Part shown: positions 9,351-17,202 of the stretch, piece by piece
Layout of the letters: each line of letters begins with the position of its first letter
How positions within the stretch are numbered: position 1 is the first letter of the stretch
Assembly (NCBI GenBank): GCA_030600585.1
Contig: JAUVLU010000020.1
Coordinates: 1 to 47,139, forward strand
Length of the DNA stretch: 47,139 nt
Source of the DNA: Candidatus Cloacimonadota bacterium
Lineage (GTDB): Bacteria; Cloacimonadota; Cloacimonadia; Cloacimonadales; TCS61
Direction: 5' to 3'
The notes under the pieces: generated by a model
The model's input: only the letters and a program-made list of their open reading frames with translations
Told to the model about the DNA's origin: nothing
The model's database searches: none
Position numbers and translations under genes: made by a program

Positions 9351-11518
9351 TTTTCCCCCATTGTTACGAATGTTCCAATTATTTTTTTGAGTTGACCACC
9401 GGAAAAAGAAATTGATAGTTTTGCTTCTTTTCCAGTGCCATCAACGTTCAAGACAATACCTTTACCAAATTTACTATGGTAAATTTTTTGTCCAATCTTA
9501 AAATATTTCTGATTTTCCGTAACAACTGGTTTCTTGTTTATATTTCTCCTTTTGGGGCGTGGTGCCATCAAATCATAATAACGGTTATTTTCTATCTCAA
9601 TCAGATCATTATCGATCTCCATTAAAAATCGGCTGGGAATTGCCATAGAAATTGAGCCGAAAACTTGCCGCATTCTGGTGTAGGTGAGATGAACGGATTT
9701 CTTTGCGCGTGTGATAGCCACATATAAAAGACGTCGTTCCTCTTCAAATTTTTCTACATCGTCAATTGAACGTGAATGGGGAAGAAGTCCGTCTTCTACG
9801 CCGACAATAAACACATGATCAAATTCCAATCCTTTGGCGTTGTGCATTGTCATTAGCTTTACTGTTTCAATGTCTTCGTCAACATTATCCATATCGGTTT
9901 GCAGTGAAATACTTTGAAGAAAATCTGTAAGCATGGGAGCTTTTTCTGTATCATATTCAAAGTTATCAGAAAATTCCTGAGTCGCAGTAACGAATTCTTT
10001 CAAATTCTCAGCACGGGCAATATCTTTTGGATCATCACTATCATCGTAAATATCTATAAGTTTAAGCTCATCTATGATCTTTTTAACTAATGGAGTTATG
10101 GGGATTTCCAATGATAAATTTTTCCATTTCTTTAAAAGCTTTCCAAATTCCATGACAGTTTGCACTGTTTTACCATTAAGAGTTGATATCTCATTTTGAA
10201 CAGCATCGAACAAAGTCATGTTGTTATCTTCGGCAAATCTTTCAATTCTCTCGGTTGTAACCTTTCCAATTTTGCGAGGCGGGAAATTTATAATTCTTAT
10301 AAAACTGTTCGTGTCTTGCGGATTTACCAATATTCGCAGATATGCAACAATATCTTTGATTTCTTTACGTTGATAAAAATTTACTCCGCCCACTATCTGA
10401 TATTTTAATTTATGCTGGTAAAAGGCATTCTCAAAAACGCGTGATTGCGCATTGGTTCTATAAAGAATAAGACAGTCATTCAAACTTGTACCGGAAGAAG
10501 TGAGTTGAGATACCATTTCTGCTATAAATTCAGCTTCCTGTTTTTCATTTTCAAGCTTAATGAGTTTAGGTTTTTCTTTGGAAGTAATATCCGTCCATAA
10601 CTCTTTCGGATGCCGCTCTGAGTTGTTTTTTATCAGGCAGTTAGCTGCATCGAGAATCGATTTTGGGGAACGGTAATTCTGCTCCAATTTTACTGTAAGC
10701 ACGTTCTTGTAATCTTTCTCGAAATTTAAAATATTACGTATATTTGCGCCGCGCCAACTATAAATAGCCTGATCATCATCACCTACAACGCAAAGATTCT
10801 GGTGTTCTTTAGCAATGAGATTAATTATTTTAAACTGTGCATAATTTGTATCCTGATATTCGTCTATCATTACATATTTAAATCTATCAGCATATTTTTT
10901 TCTCAACACTTTATTATCGTGAAGCAAAATTGCCGTGTACATTAATAGATCATCAAAATCGAGAGCATTATTTTCAAGCAGAAACTTCTGATATTCTTTG
11001 TATATTTTATAAGTTGTTTCTGTAAAATAATTCTCTTCATTGAAATCAAAGAAATCTTTTGGAAGGATAAGCGAATTTTTCTGATTACTAATTAAAGAAG
11101 CAACCCGTCTTTGTGGAAAATCTTTGGGATCGATATTTAATTTTTTATATATTTTTTTATAAATGGATTTTTGATCAACATCATCGAAGATGGAAAAATT
11201 TGCGGTAAACGGTAAGAATTCCTGTTCTTCTCTTAGAATGCGCGTACATACAGAATGAAATGTACCGATCCATAACGAGTAAGCAGAAATATTAAATGAT
11301 CTTTCCAATCTGTCTTTGAGTTCACGAGCTGCTTTATTGGTAAAAGTTACAACCAAAATATTATAATAGTTGATATGTTTTACGTTTATCAGGTAAGCTG
11401 TGCGGTAGATGATAGAACGGGTTTTCCCGCTTCCTGCTCCTGCCAGAACAAGAATCGGTCCTTCGGTTGTTGTAGCTACCTTTCGCTGCTGTGGATTCAG
11501 ATCATCCAGAAAATTCAT
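9347..11518 (-). CDS. uvrD: UvrD/PcrA-type superfamily 1 DNA helicase
   Basis: This is a 3'-5' ATP-dependent DNA helicase for repair, replication restart and protein displacement. The 723-residue protein shows all SF1A motifs in order: Walker A GAGSGKT (residues 27-33), VVTFTNKAARELKDR (Ia), DEYQDTNYAQ (II), VGDDDQAIYSWRGA (III), LEQNYRSPKSI (IV), MHNAKGLEFDHVFIVG (V) and ERRLLYVAITRAKKS (VI). A C-terminal tudor-like segment (residues about 675-720, with FGKGIVLNVDG) is characteristic of PcrA/UvrD and binds RNA polymerase in known homologues. It starts 1 bp after the upstream lipoprotein gene and overlaps the PorV-like gene, which indicates co-transcription. It could equally be named pcrA. 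Confidence 0.96.
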   Translation of the reverse strand: MNFLDDLNPQQRKVATTTEGPILVLAGAGSGKTRSIIYRTAYLINVKHINYYNILVVTFTNKAARELKDRLERSFNISAYSLWIGTFHSVCTRILREEQEFLPFTANFSIFDDVDQKSIYKKIYKKLNIDPKDFPQRRVASLISNQKNSLILPKDFFDFNEENYFTETTYKIYKEYQKFLLENNALDFDDLLMYTAILLHDNKVLRKKYADRFKYVMIDEYQDTNYAQFKIINLIAKEHQNLCVVGDDDQAIYSWRGANIRNILNFEKDYKNVLTVKLEQNYRSPKSILDAANCLIKNNSERHPKELWTDITSKEKPKLIKLENEKQEAEFIAEMVSQLTSSGTSLNDCLILYRTNAQSRVFENAFYQHKLKYQIVGGVNFYQRKEIKDIVAYLRILVNPQDTNSFIRIINFPPRKIGKVTTERIERFAEDNNMTLFDAVQNEISTLNGKTVQTVMEFGKLLKKWKNLSLEIPITPLVKKIIDELKLIDIYDDSDDPKDIARAENLKEFVTATQEFSDNFEYDTEKAPMLTDFLQSISLQTDMDNVDEDIETVKLMTMHNAKGLEFDHVFIVGVEDGLLPHSRSIDDVEKFEEERRLLYVAITRAKKSVHLTYTRMRQVFGSISMAIPSRFLMEIDNDLIEIENNRYYDLMAPRPKRRNINKKPVVTENQKYFKIGQKIYHSKFGKGIVLNVDGTGKEAKLSISFSGGQLKKIIGTFVTMGEK

Positions 11519-11519
11519 A

Positions 11520-12029
11520 CTACCAACTTATTGGCTCTGATCTGTATCCTTCCAGTTCTTCTCCGTCCACCAGAATATATGCAGACATTTTATACCAGTA
11601 AAAATTTCCGGGAATATCTACATCAGTATCTTCATAACTAGTTACTAAATAATTTTCTTCTTTTTTTATTAGTTCATATAAACCATTGTAGCTTTGAGAA
11701 CGATAAATATAATACCCGTTTACATTTGGTAAAGATCCCCATGTTATTACGATTGTATTATTTGGTGTAGTTTCAACAGTAATATTTGATACTTCACCGG
11801 GAGCCTGTTTACTGCTTACCATAGGATCAAGCGGGTTTGTACGGTCAAGAGAGCAGGATATGGCAAACAGGATTAAAGTAATTAGTGTTATGTAACGGAT
11901 CTTTTGATATATTTGATTTTCATTTGAGTAAATTCCTCTTGATCTCCCCTTCCAAAGTGGAGCTAAGCAGAATTGAAAATCAAATAAATAGTTCCATACT
12001 TGATTTAATACTAACATTATATTTTTCAT
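11520..12029 (-). CDS. FnIII-like lipoprotein with a disrupted 5' end
   Basis: The conserved part starts at a lipoprotein signal peptide (IRYITLITLILFAISC, lipobox Cys at about residue 60) and continues with a single FnIII-like domain (PGEVSNITVETTPNNTIVITW). The frame opens with an ATG that overlaps the upstream stop (TAATG, 12029), giving an odd n-region of about 45 residues. Codons within 11910-11986 of that n-region lie inside a palindromic element with 13-bp terminal inverted repeats. A second ATG at 11923, preceded by AAGAGGA, is in another frame and stops after 11 codons at 11888. The gene may therefore be translated with a long leader, or may be damaged. It lies in the minus-strand operon upstream of uvrD. 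Confidence 0.6.
   Translation of the reverse strand: MKNIMLVLNQVWNYLFDFQFCLAPLWKGRSRGIYSNENQIYQKIRYITLITLILFAISCSLDRTNPLDPMVSSKQAPGEVSNITVETTPNNTIVITWGSLPNVNGYYIYRSQSYNGLYELIKKEENYLVTSYEDTDVDIPGNFYWYKMSAYILVDGEELEGYRSEPISW
11910..11986. mobile_element. MITE/REP-like palindromic insertion in the lipoprotein gene
   Basis: Perfect 13-bp inverted repeats (TATTTGATTTTCA at 11910-11922 and its complement at 11974-11986) bound a 77-bp element. Its interior carries CTCCCCTTCCAAAGTGGAG, itself an imperfect palindrome that resembles the REP-like hairpins elsewhere in the window. It lies inside the N-terminal coding region of the lipoprotein. There is no transposase and no clear target-site duplication. 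Confidence 0.55.
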
Positions 12030-12607
12030 TAGAACCTCATTGTTATACCTGTTGGTGTGATAATAATTTTTTGTGAGTGATGTCTTTTAGAAATATCATC
12101 CCACAGATTTTTATTATATTCTTGAGTTGCGCTAATGGAATCGTAAATCGTATATATCCAAATAATTGTTCCTAAACTGAAGAATAGTTGAGAATATTTG
12201 TAATTACTGTTCGCATCGAGGTAAAGCTGCTTGATATCCCCGATATAATGCGAGTCTTCATAATTGTGATAATCATCCATTGCCTGATTATAAAAATAGT
12301 AGCTGGTACCGAATAGAACAATTTCCGAAGCTATAAAAAAATGTCCTTTTGTATAATCATGTGATGAATAATGACCCCAACCGGGAGCAACAGCAGATTT
12401 TATTATATTATTTATAATTGGTTGTTTATACAGTTCATATATCTGAAGTAATTTTTGCCTGCTATCGAGATCATTTCTGGCTTCAAGTCTATCTTTCATG
12501 TTTTTCCAATTGTATTTTGCAGGATTGGAAAATTCTTTAATGTTAAATTCTTCTGCTACTAATAAAGTTGATAAAAAGAGGACAATAATAATTAAATACT
12601 TATTCAT
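12029..12607 (-). CDS. DUF5683-like secreted or membrane protein
   Basis: The 192-residue protein has a cleavable signal peptide (MNKYLIIIVLFLSTLLVA). A segment SAVAPGWGHYSSHDYTKG near residue 70 is followed by two hydrophobic helices (about 88-108 and 139-160). The P-G-W/L-G-x-x-Y...KG pattern followed by helices is characteristic of DUF5683-type proteins common in the FCB group, whose function is unknown. Its stop overlaps the lipoprotein start (TAATG), and it begins 5 bp after the TPR gene, so the three probably form an envelope gene set. No catalytic residues were recognised. Confidence 0.6.
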   Translation of the reverse strand: MNKYLIIIVLFLSTLLVAEEFNIKEFSNPAKYNWKNMKDRLEARNDLDSRQKLLQIYELYKQPIINNIIKSAVAPGWGHYSSHDYTKGHFFIASEIVLFGTSYYFYNQAMDDYHNYEDSHYIGDIKQLYLDANSNYKYSQLFFSLGTIIWIYTIYDSISATQEYNKNLWDDISKRHHSQKIIITPTGITMRF

Positions 12608-12612
12608 GATTT

Positions 12613-14025
12613 TTACCTTTTCATCACATCTTCTGATATCTTATTAAGGGAAGTGATCTCACGGGTTCTAAGATTCACACGCCAGGCATAATAATAGTTT
12701 ATATCCGGTGAAAGCAGATCAAACCTTACTTCATATTTGTATTCACCTATTGCATAATATACTTTCCAGCCGGAAGTATCAACTTGGTTGCTATACTGAG
12801 CAATTAATGATGATTCAATTGCGCTGACTCCAACCGGGATAATACCATTTTTATATTCATTAATGATCTTTTTTGCAAATGCTTTCGGGTCTTTTTCTGC
12901 CTGAAGTATATTACCCATTATATAAATTTTCTTTCTTACTCTATCAGTTCGGAATAGTTTGTAGGATTTGTTATAGTGAGTATAAGCAGATGCATAATCT
13001 TCTTCTGCTTCATATTCAATCGCTTGGTTTTCATGCTTTAGAGCAGATTGATATTTTTGCTGCTTGTCATTTGTTTCATTAATTATATTTGTACAAATTG
13101 TATATTTTGGAATTATGATGAAACAGTTTTTATAAGTCTCGATAGCTTCATCAAATTGGAAAGAAGAAACAAGCTCATTTCCTTCCAGAATTATTTGTGA
13201 ACAAATACTCTTAACTTTTTCGCTAACAAGTTCTTTTTTTATTTCATCGTTATCTATACTAAGATCGAGATATTCTCTAACGAGTTCGTACTCTTTTTTT
13301 GAAAGAGCTTCCTCGGCTTTAAGTAGATATAGATCGCTTATATGAATGAATATATCATTTTGAAATTTTGATGGATACTGGCTTAATTTAGATAGTATAT
13401 CGACTGCAATATCATATTCCGTTGAATCTCTAAACGTAAGCGCCTCATTTATAAATGCCGGCATTAGATCATCAATGAATGGCTGTATTTCTTTTGTAAA
13501 ATGATTATCAGGATGATTCTCCCATAGAAAATGATAATCATTAAAAGCAGAGAGATTATTATCCATCTCGATATAAATTTTTATTCTATTGAAAAGTATT
13601 TCGGGGATATACTCAGAATCTTTTAAATATAAAACAACTTTTTGGTAATATCCCAAAGTAGTAGTTAAGGCATTTTGCATGAGTTGTTTCTGTGCTAACC
13701 GGAAGTAGCAATCATCAAGTTTAGTATCAGCAATTTCTGAATTTGACAAAAAGAAAAGACGTGAAGCCAGTAGCCAATTATCTTTTTGATAAGCTTTAAA
13801 CCCAAGTTGATAATAACAATCGGAACGTTCTAATTCTGCCTGAGTTGATAATGCTCCATCTTGAACGGTTTCTAATAAACTGTCAAAATGCTTTATTGCC
13901 ATCACATAATTGCTTTTCATATATAATTTATGAGCAATATTAAATTTACTGTTGACCCAGCAATGACCGGAAACAACAGCAAATAATGTTAATATGACTA
14001 AGATTATTTTCATTTTCATATACAT
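12613..14025 (-). CDS. secreted TPR-repeat protein
   Basis: The 470-residue protein has a signal peptide (MKIILVILTLFAVVSGHCW; start possibly at the third or fifth residue, since it begins MYMKMK). Helical repeats with TPR character follow through most of its length, for example KLYMKSNYVMAIKHFDSLL, YEAEEDYASAYTHYNKSY and FQFDEAIETYKNC. The last 60 residues are predicted beta-rich (GWKVYYAIGEYKYEVRFDL). TPR proteins of this kind are usually periplasmic scaffolds. The partner here may be one of the neighbouring envelope proteins. It is the first of the three small envelope genes downstream of the WecA/TagO-like gene. No specific function is assigned. Confidence 0.7.
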   Translation of the reverse strand: MYMKMKIILVILTLFAVVSGHCWVNSKFNIAHKLYMKSNYVMAIKHFDSLLETVQDGALSTQAELERSDCYYQLGFKAYQKDNWLLASRLFFLSNSEIADTKLDDCYFRLAQKQLMQNALTTTLGYYQKVVLYLKDSEYIPEILFNRIKIYIEMDNNLSAFNDYHFLWENHPDNHFTKEIQPFIDDLMPAFINEALTFRDSTEYDIAVDILSKLSQYPSKFQNDIFIHISDLYLLKAEEALSKKEYELVREYLDLSIDNDEIKKELVSEKVKSICSQIILEGNELVSSFQFDEAIETYKNCFIIIPKYTICTNIINETNDKQQKYQSALKHENQAIEYEAEEDYASAYTHYNKSYKLFRTDRVRKKIYIMGNILQAEKDPKAFAKKIINEYKNGIIPVGVSAIESSLIAQYSNQVDTSGWKVYYAIGEYKYEVRFDLLSPDINYYYAWRVNLRTREITSLNKISEDVMKR

Positions 14026-14098
14026 ATAATTCCATTTATTTTAAGAATACTAACCTTTTCAGCATGTTCATTTCTGTCAATAATTCTAAACTATGAAT

Positions 14099-15172
14099 TT
14101 ATTTATCTTTCAATTGATTTTCTGGTATTACCACAGGAATTTGATCTAACTTTCTGCCGAAGAACAAGAATATAATAGCAAATAAGACGGTTGAGATGAT
14201 CAAAAGTTTTACGGATTCCATTTTATAAACTAAAATTGTTATCAACACAATGATCGTATTGATCAAATATACAAATATTGCTGTAACTTTGGGTGATTGC
14301 ATAGCATTATGTATGCGGTGGGTCGAATGATCCTTACCTCCCTGACTAATTTTTCTACCATCACGTCTTCTTATAAAACTTACAAGTGAAATATCAAAGA
14401 TAGCATAGCTGAGTAAAAGTACAGGCAGCAGATAAAATATTGGATTGTTCATTCTTGTAACAGCCAGGCGTCCTGCCAAAATTCCCATTGTAGAAAGGAA
14501 ATAGCCGATGAACATGCTTCCCGCATCACCCAGAAAAATTTTTGCCGGGTTAAAATTGTATGGAAGAAAACCAAATACCGAGCCGGCGAATATTAAGGAA
14601 AGAAGCATCATAAAATTTGATTGAACAGCAACGGAATGAGTTTTACTGATGAAACTAAAGGCATAAAAACCAAGAGCCAAAATACCGGACATGCCGGTGA
14701 TAATCCCATCCATATTATCAAGGAAGTTCAAGGCATTCATTAGTCCTACCATCCACAGAAATAGAATGGGGACAGTTATGTAAAATGGACCAAAAAGTTC
14801 AAATAAATTATTGGAATATAAAAATATACAGCATGAAAATGCCTGACCAATTAGCTTAAAAACCGGTTTCATTCCAAATTTATCATCAATGATACCAACA
14901 AAGATAATGATGAAAGCTCCCAATAGATAACCAATAATAGGGCGATTGAAAGAATGTAAATTCATTATCACAATATAGATCGTGAGTATAAAAAAACCGA
15001 TAAAAACAGCTAACCCACCCAAAAGAGGAGTAGCTTTCTTATGTACTTTACGTGCATTTGGATTATCTATAAAATTTATTTTATTTGCAACTTTTATTAT
15101 GTAAGGTGTGATGCTGTAAACAGAAAGAAAAGATAGAACTACCACACTTAAACATACATAAATAATATTCAT
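14099..15172 (-). CDS. WecA/TagO-type undecaprenyl-phosphate sugar-1-phosphate transferase
   Basis: The 357-residue integral membrane protein has about ten to eleven hydrophobic segments and belongs to glycosyltransferase family 4 (MraY/WecA). Diagnostic cytoplasmic motifs are GGLAVFIGF near the N-terminus, VGIIDDKFGMKP (the DD pair), NALNFLDNMDGI, FLGDAGSMFIGYFLS and KDHSTHRI, the last being the histidine motif that separates WecA/TagO from MraY. It should transfer a HexNAc-1-phosphate from the UDP-sugar to undecaprenyl phosphate, starting polysaccharide or O-antigen synthesis. The Wzc-like kinase and SLBB protein elsewhere in the window fit that pathway. The substrate sugar cannot be read from the sequence. 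It is the first gene of the minus-strand run and is divergent from smpB. Confidence 0.88.
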   Translation of the reverse strand: MNIIYVCLSVVVLSFLSVYSITPYIIKVANKINFIDNPNARKVHKKATPLLGGLAVFIGFFILTIYIVIMNLHSFNRPIIGYLLGAFIIIFVGIIDDKFGMKPVFKLIGQAFSCCIFLYSNNLFELFGPFYITVPILFLWMVGLMNALNFLDNMDGIITGMSGILALGFYAFSFISKTHSVAVQSNFMMLLSLIFAGSVFGFLPYNFNPAKIFLGDAGSMFIGYFLSTMGILAGRLAVTRMNNPIFYLLPVLLLSYAIFDISLVSFIRRRDGRKISQGGKDHSTHRIHNAMQSPKVTAIFVYLINTIIVLITILVYKMESVKLLIISTVLFAIIFLFFGRKLDQIPVVIPENQLKDK

Positions 15173-15308
15173 ATTACCTCATTACTAATTATTGCACAAA
15201 TACTTACAAAACACTATCCATAATGCAGTATATAGAATTTTGTCAAATCCTTTTTGTCGCACATTATTTGGGGTGTGGTCAAATGATTTGATTGCTGAAA
15301 TTAACAAA

Positions 15309-15338
15309 TTGACAGGTTAATGGGTAAGCGGTTTTTTA
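15309..15338 (+). promoter_or_regulatory. possible smpB promoter
   Basis: A perfect TTGACA at 15309-15314 is followed 17 bp later by a poor T-rich -10 (TTTTTT, 15332-15337). A GAGGA ribosome-binding site lies 8 bp before the smpB ATG. The -10 match is weak, so this is only a candidate. The 182-bp divergent gap must also hold a promoter for the WecA/TagO-like gene. Confidence 0.3.
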
Positions 15339-15354
15339 CAAGCGAGGATATTCT

Positions 15355-15798
15355 ATGAGAATTTATAAAAATAGGAAAGCACGGCATAATTATTTCTTTA
15401 TTCGGGAATTGGAAGCTGGCATTGTGTTAAAAGGTTCTGAGATCAAATCCATTCGGGAAGGGAAACTAAGTTTTAAAGATAGTTATGCCAGTATAGAGGA
15501 TGATGAAGTTTGGCTTTACAGCCTTCATATCAGTCCATACAAATATGATAGTAATTTCGCTCCTGATCCTGAACGAAGACGAAAATTACTGCTTAATAAA
15601 CGTGAGATAAAAAAAATTAGAAGTCAGATCGATGAAAAAGGAATGACTCTTATTCCTGCAGAAATTTATATAAATGACAAAGGGCTGGCTAAAATAAAAA
15701 TTGCGCTTGCAAAAGGTAAAAGGCAATACGATAAACGTGAAGATATTAAGAAAAAAGATATCATGCGTGATATGCAGCGCAATATGAAATTAGATTAA
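15355..15798 (+). CDS. smpB: SsrA-binding protein SmpB
   Basis: SmpB binds tmRNA and delivers it to stalled ribosomes for trans-translation. The 147-residue protein matches the family throughout: NRKARHNYFFIRELEAGIVL at the start, LKGSEIKSIREGKLSFKDSY, LYSLHISPYKY, RRRKLLLNKREIKKI, and a basic C-terminal tail with GKRQYDKREDIKKKD that contacts the decoding centre. The length is normal (about 150). It stands alone on the plus strand, with a terminator-like hairpin directly downstream. The tmRNA gene itself was not seen in the window. Confidence 0.97.
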   Translation: MRIYKNRKARHNYFFIRELEAGIVLKGSEIKSIREGKLSFKDSYASIEDDEVWLYSLHISPYKYDSNFAPDPERRRKLLLNKREIKKIRSQIDEKGMTLIPAEIYINDKGLAKIKIALAKGKRQYDKREDIKKKDIMRDMQRNMKLD

Positions 15799-15815
15799 TA
15801 TCCAATTTTGAAGAG

Positions 15816-15845
15816 AAGTCGTTTGCTATCGCAAGCCGACTTTTT
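15816..15845 (+). terminator. terminator-like hairpin after smpB
   Basis: A stem of about 10 bp with one bulge (15816-15825 paired with 15832-15842) is followed by TTT. The same sequence type recurs at 15931-15957 (GAGATCGTTTGC...GCAAGCCGACTC), so it is also a dispersed repeat unit that may serve as a terminator. Confidence 0.45.
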
Positions 15846-16115
15846 GAACACGGAATATCGAATAACGAAGGAAAAAGAAAAGAACAATCTTGATGCTTTT
15901 ATATTGTTTTTACTTCACCTCAATTCTCTTGAGATCGTTTGCTTTGCAAGCCGACTCATACCTAAAAGGAGAGGAAGTTAGATTTCCCCTTTTCCTTTTA
16001 GGAGAAGGGGTTAGGGGATGAGGTTGATTTAGGGAAGTTAAGATAAAAAGGTACAGTATTTAATATTTTTCATTATGCATAACTCATCTTCTGAAATTAA
16101 AAGGAGCTAATAAAT
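15843..16115. repeat. intergenic repeat cluster between smpB and the phospholipase gene
   Basis: This gap carries no gene. It contains a second copy of the GATCGTTTGC/GCAAGCCGACTC hairpin (15931-15957) and a REP-like hairpin, CCCCTTTTCCT / AGGAGAAGGGG (15986-15996 and 16000-16010), followed by TTAGGGGATGAGG. The latter is related to the elements at 4772-4806 and, more loosely, 11941-11963. A ribosome-binding site AAGGAG lies 9 bp before the next start. Confidence 0.6.
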
Positions 16116-16940
16116 ATGTGGATTTGGGATAGTCGGACGCATCAATTTATTGTAGCAAAAGCCTTACAAAAATGTTATCCGCCTTTTACAAATATGCTAA
16201 AGATCCATCAAGAATTATTCATTCTTGGTATTCAAGCACCAGACAGAATTTTCAAAGATTTTACAAATCACTATTATAATTGCACTCCTAATAAATATGG
16301 TTATCATTTTGGAAGTGTGATAAAAAAGATTGATAATGAGATCCAGCTTCTAAATAAAATGGTTATTGATCCCGATACGATTTATCGTCATCACGGAGCT
16401 GCACCGTTCTTAGTTGGAATATTGGATACTCCGCTTAAAGCATTCATATTTGAGCTGGGTGTCGTTTCCCATTATATAGCCGATTTGCACCAACCCTTTC
16501 ATACTGACGGTAAAGATAGATTCCCTGATGAAGAGACCGTGCACAAGATCATGGAAGCCGATACTCGAAAACATCTTGATGATTTTACTTTGAAGTTGGG
16601 AAGACGACACAAAATAAAAGTTCCGATTGAATATTTTACTGAACAGATATATCACATAAACAAATATTATGATGAATTGATAGAATATTATTACTTGAGA
16701 AAAGGAAAAGTAAAACCGGATAGGTGGGATAATTCTTTTACAATTATTCAATATTGTTTGAAATTAGCTGCAGAGAATATTGCCAATATCTATCTTGGTT
16801 TTGAGGAATCGAATAAAATATTTAAATCACAGATCCATCATGCAAAATTAATTAAAAAAATTGGTAATTCATTAAATAAAAAAAGTAAATACTATTTAAA
16901 AAAATACGCTTCTGGAACTGTTTCGATTAGGAAGAAGTGA
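16116..16940 (+). CDS. zinc-dependent phospholipase C-like protein without a signal peptide
   Basis: The 274-residue protein resembles the zinc-dependent PLC / S1-P1 nuclease superfamily: W2 and W4, H9, GIQAPDR (D43), H52, the core SHYIADLHQPFH (H119, D123, H129), H143 and E147. The spacing H119-D123-H129-H143-E147 equals that of the last five zinc ligands of Bacillus cereus PLC (118, 122, 128, 142, 146). Family members usually hydrolyse phosphate esters in phospholipids outside the cytoplasm and use the free N-terminal Trp as a ligand. Here no signal peptide precedes the Trp, and an in-frame stop lies just upstream of the AAGGAG-led ATG, so the protein appears cytosolic or is exported another way. 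The C-terminus is Lys-rich. Substrate unknown. Confidence 0.75.
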   Translation: MWIWDSRTHQFIVAKALQKCYPPFTNMLKIHQELFILGIQAPDRIFKDFTNHYYNCTPNKYGYHFGSVIKKIDNEIQLLNKMVIDPDTIYRHHGAAPFLVGILDTPLKAFIFELGVVSHYIADLHQPFHTDGKDRFPDEETVHKIMEADTRKHLDDFTLKLGRRHKIKVPIEYFTEQIYHINKYYDELIEYYYLRKGKVKPDRWDNSFTIIQYCLKLAAENIANIYLGFEESNKIFKSQIHHAKLIKKIGNSLNKKSKYYLKKYASGTVSIRKK

Positions 16941-17039
16941 GGGGGTTAACTGTACTATATAAGCGTGATATTAGTTTATTGTATTTAAGATGTAGTCTGT
17001 TTATTAATTGATTGAATATTTAATTCTTTAATATCATTT

Positions 17040-17197
17040 GCATGGCAATATATCAATGCCAAAGTTTATGCGTTATTTATTATTTAATAGAAACACCGCT
17101 AGCATGGACAATATGTCTATGCTAATGTCCATGCATTATTCATTATATAATAGAAACACCGCTAGCATGGACAATATGTCTATGCTAATGTCCATGC
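17040..17197. repeat. 63-bp tandem repeat, about 2.5 copies, each with an inner palindrome
   Basis: A diverged copy (17040-17101) is followed by a full 63-bp copy (17102-17164) and an identical partial copy (17165-17197). Each recent copy contains a perfect 9-bp inverted repeat, GCATGGACA ... TGTCCATGC (17102-17110/17126-17134 and 17165-17173/17189-17197), with a 15-nt centre. The array ends 5 bp before the stop codon of the deaminase-ATPase gene. The rest of the gap, 16941-17039, shows nothing recognisable. A 66-codon frame across the repeat is unlikely to be a gene. Confidence 0.8.
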
Positions 17198-17202
17198 TAA
17201 CT

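Noticed and set aside
17040-17197. CRISPR array
   Set aside because: There are only two and a half copies, contiguous without spacers, and no cas gene in the window.
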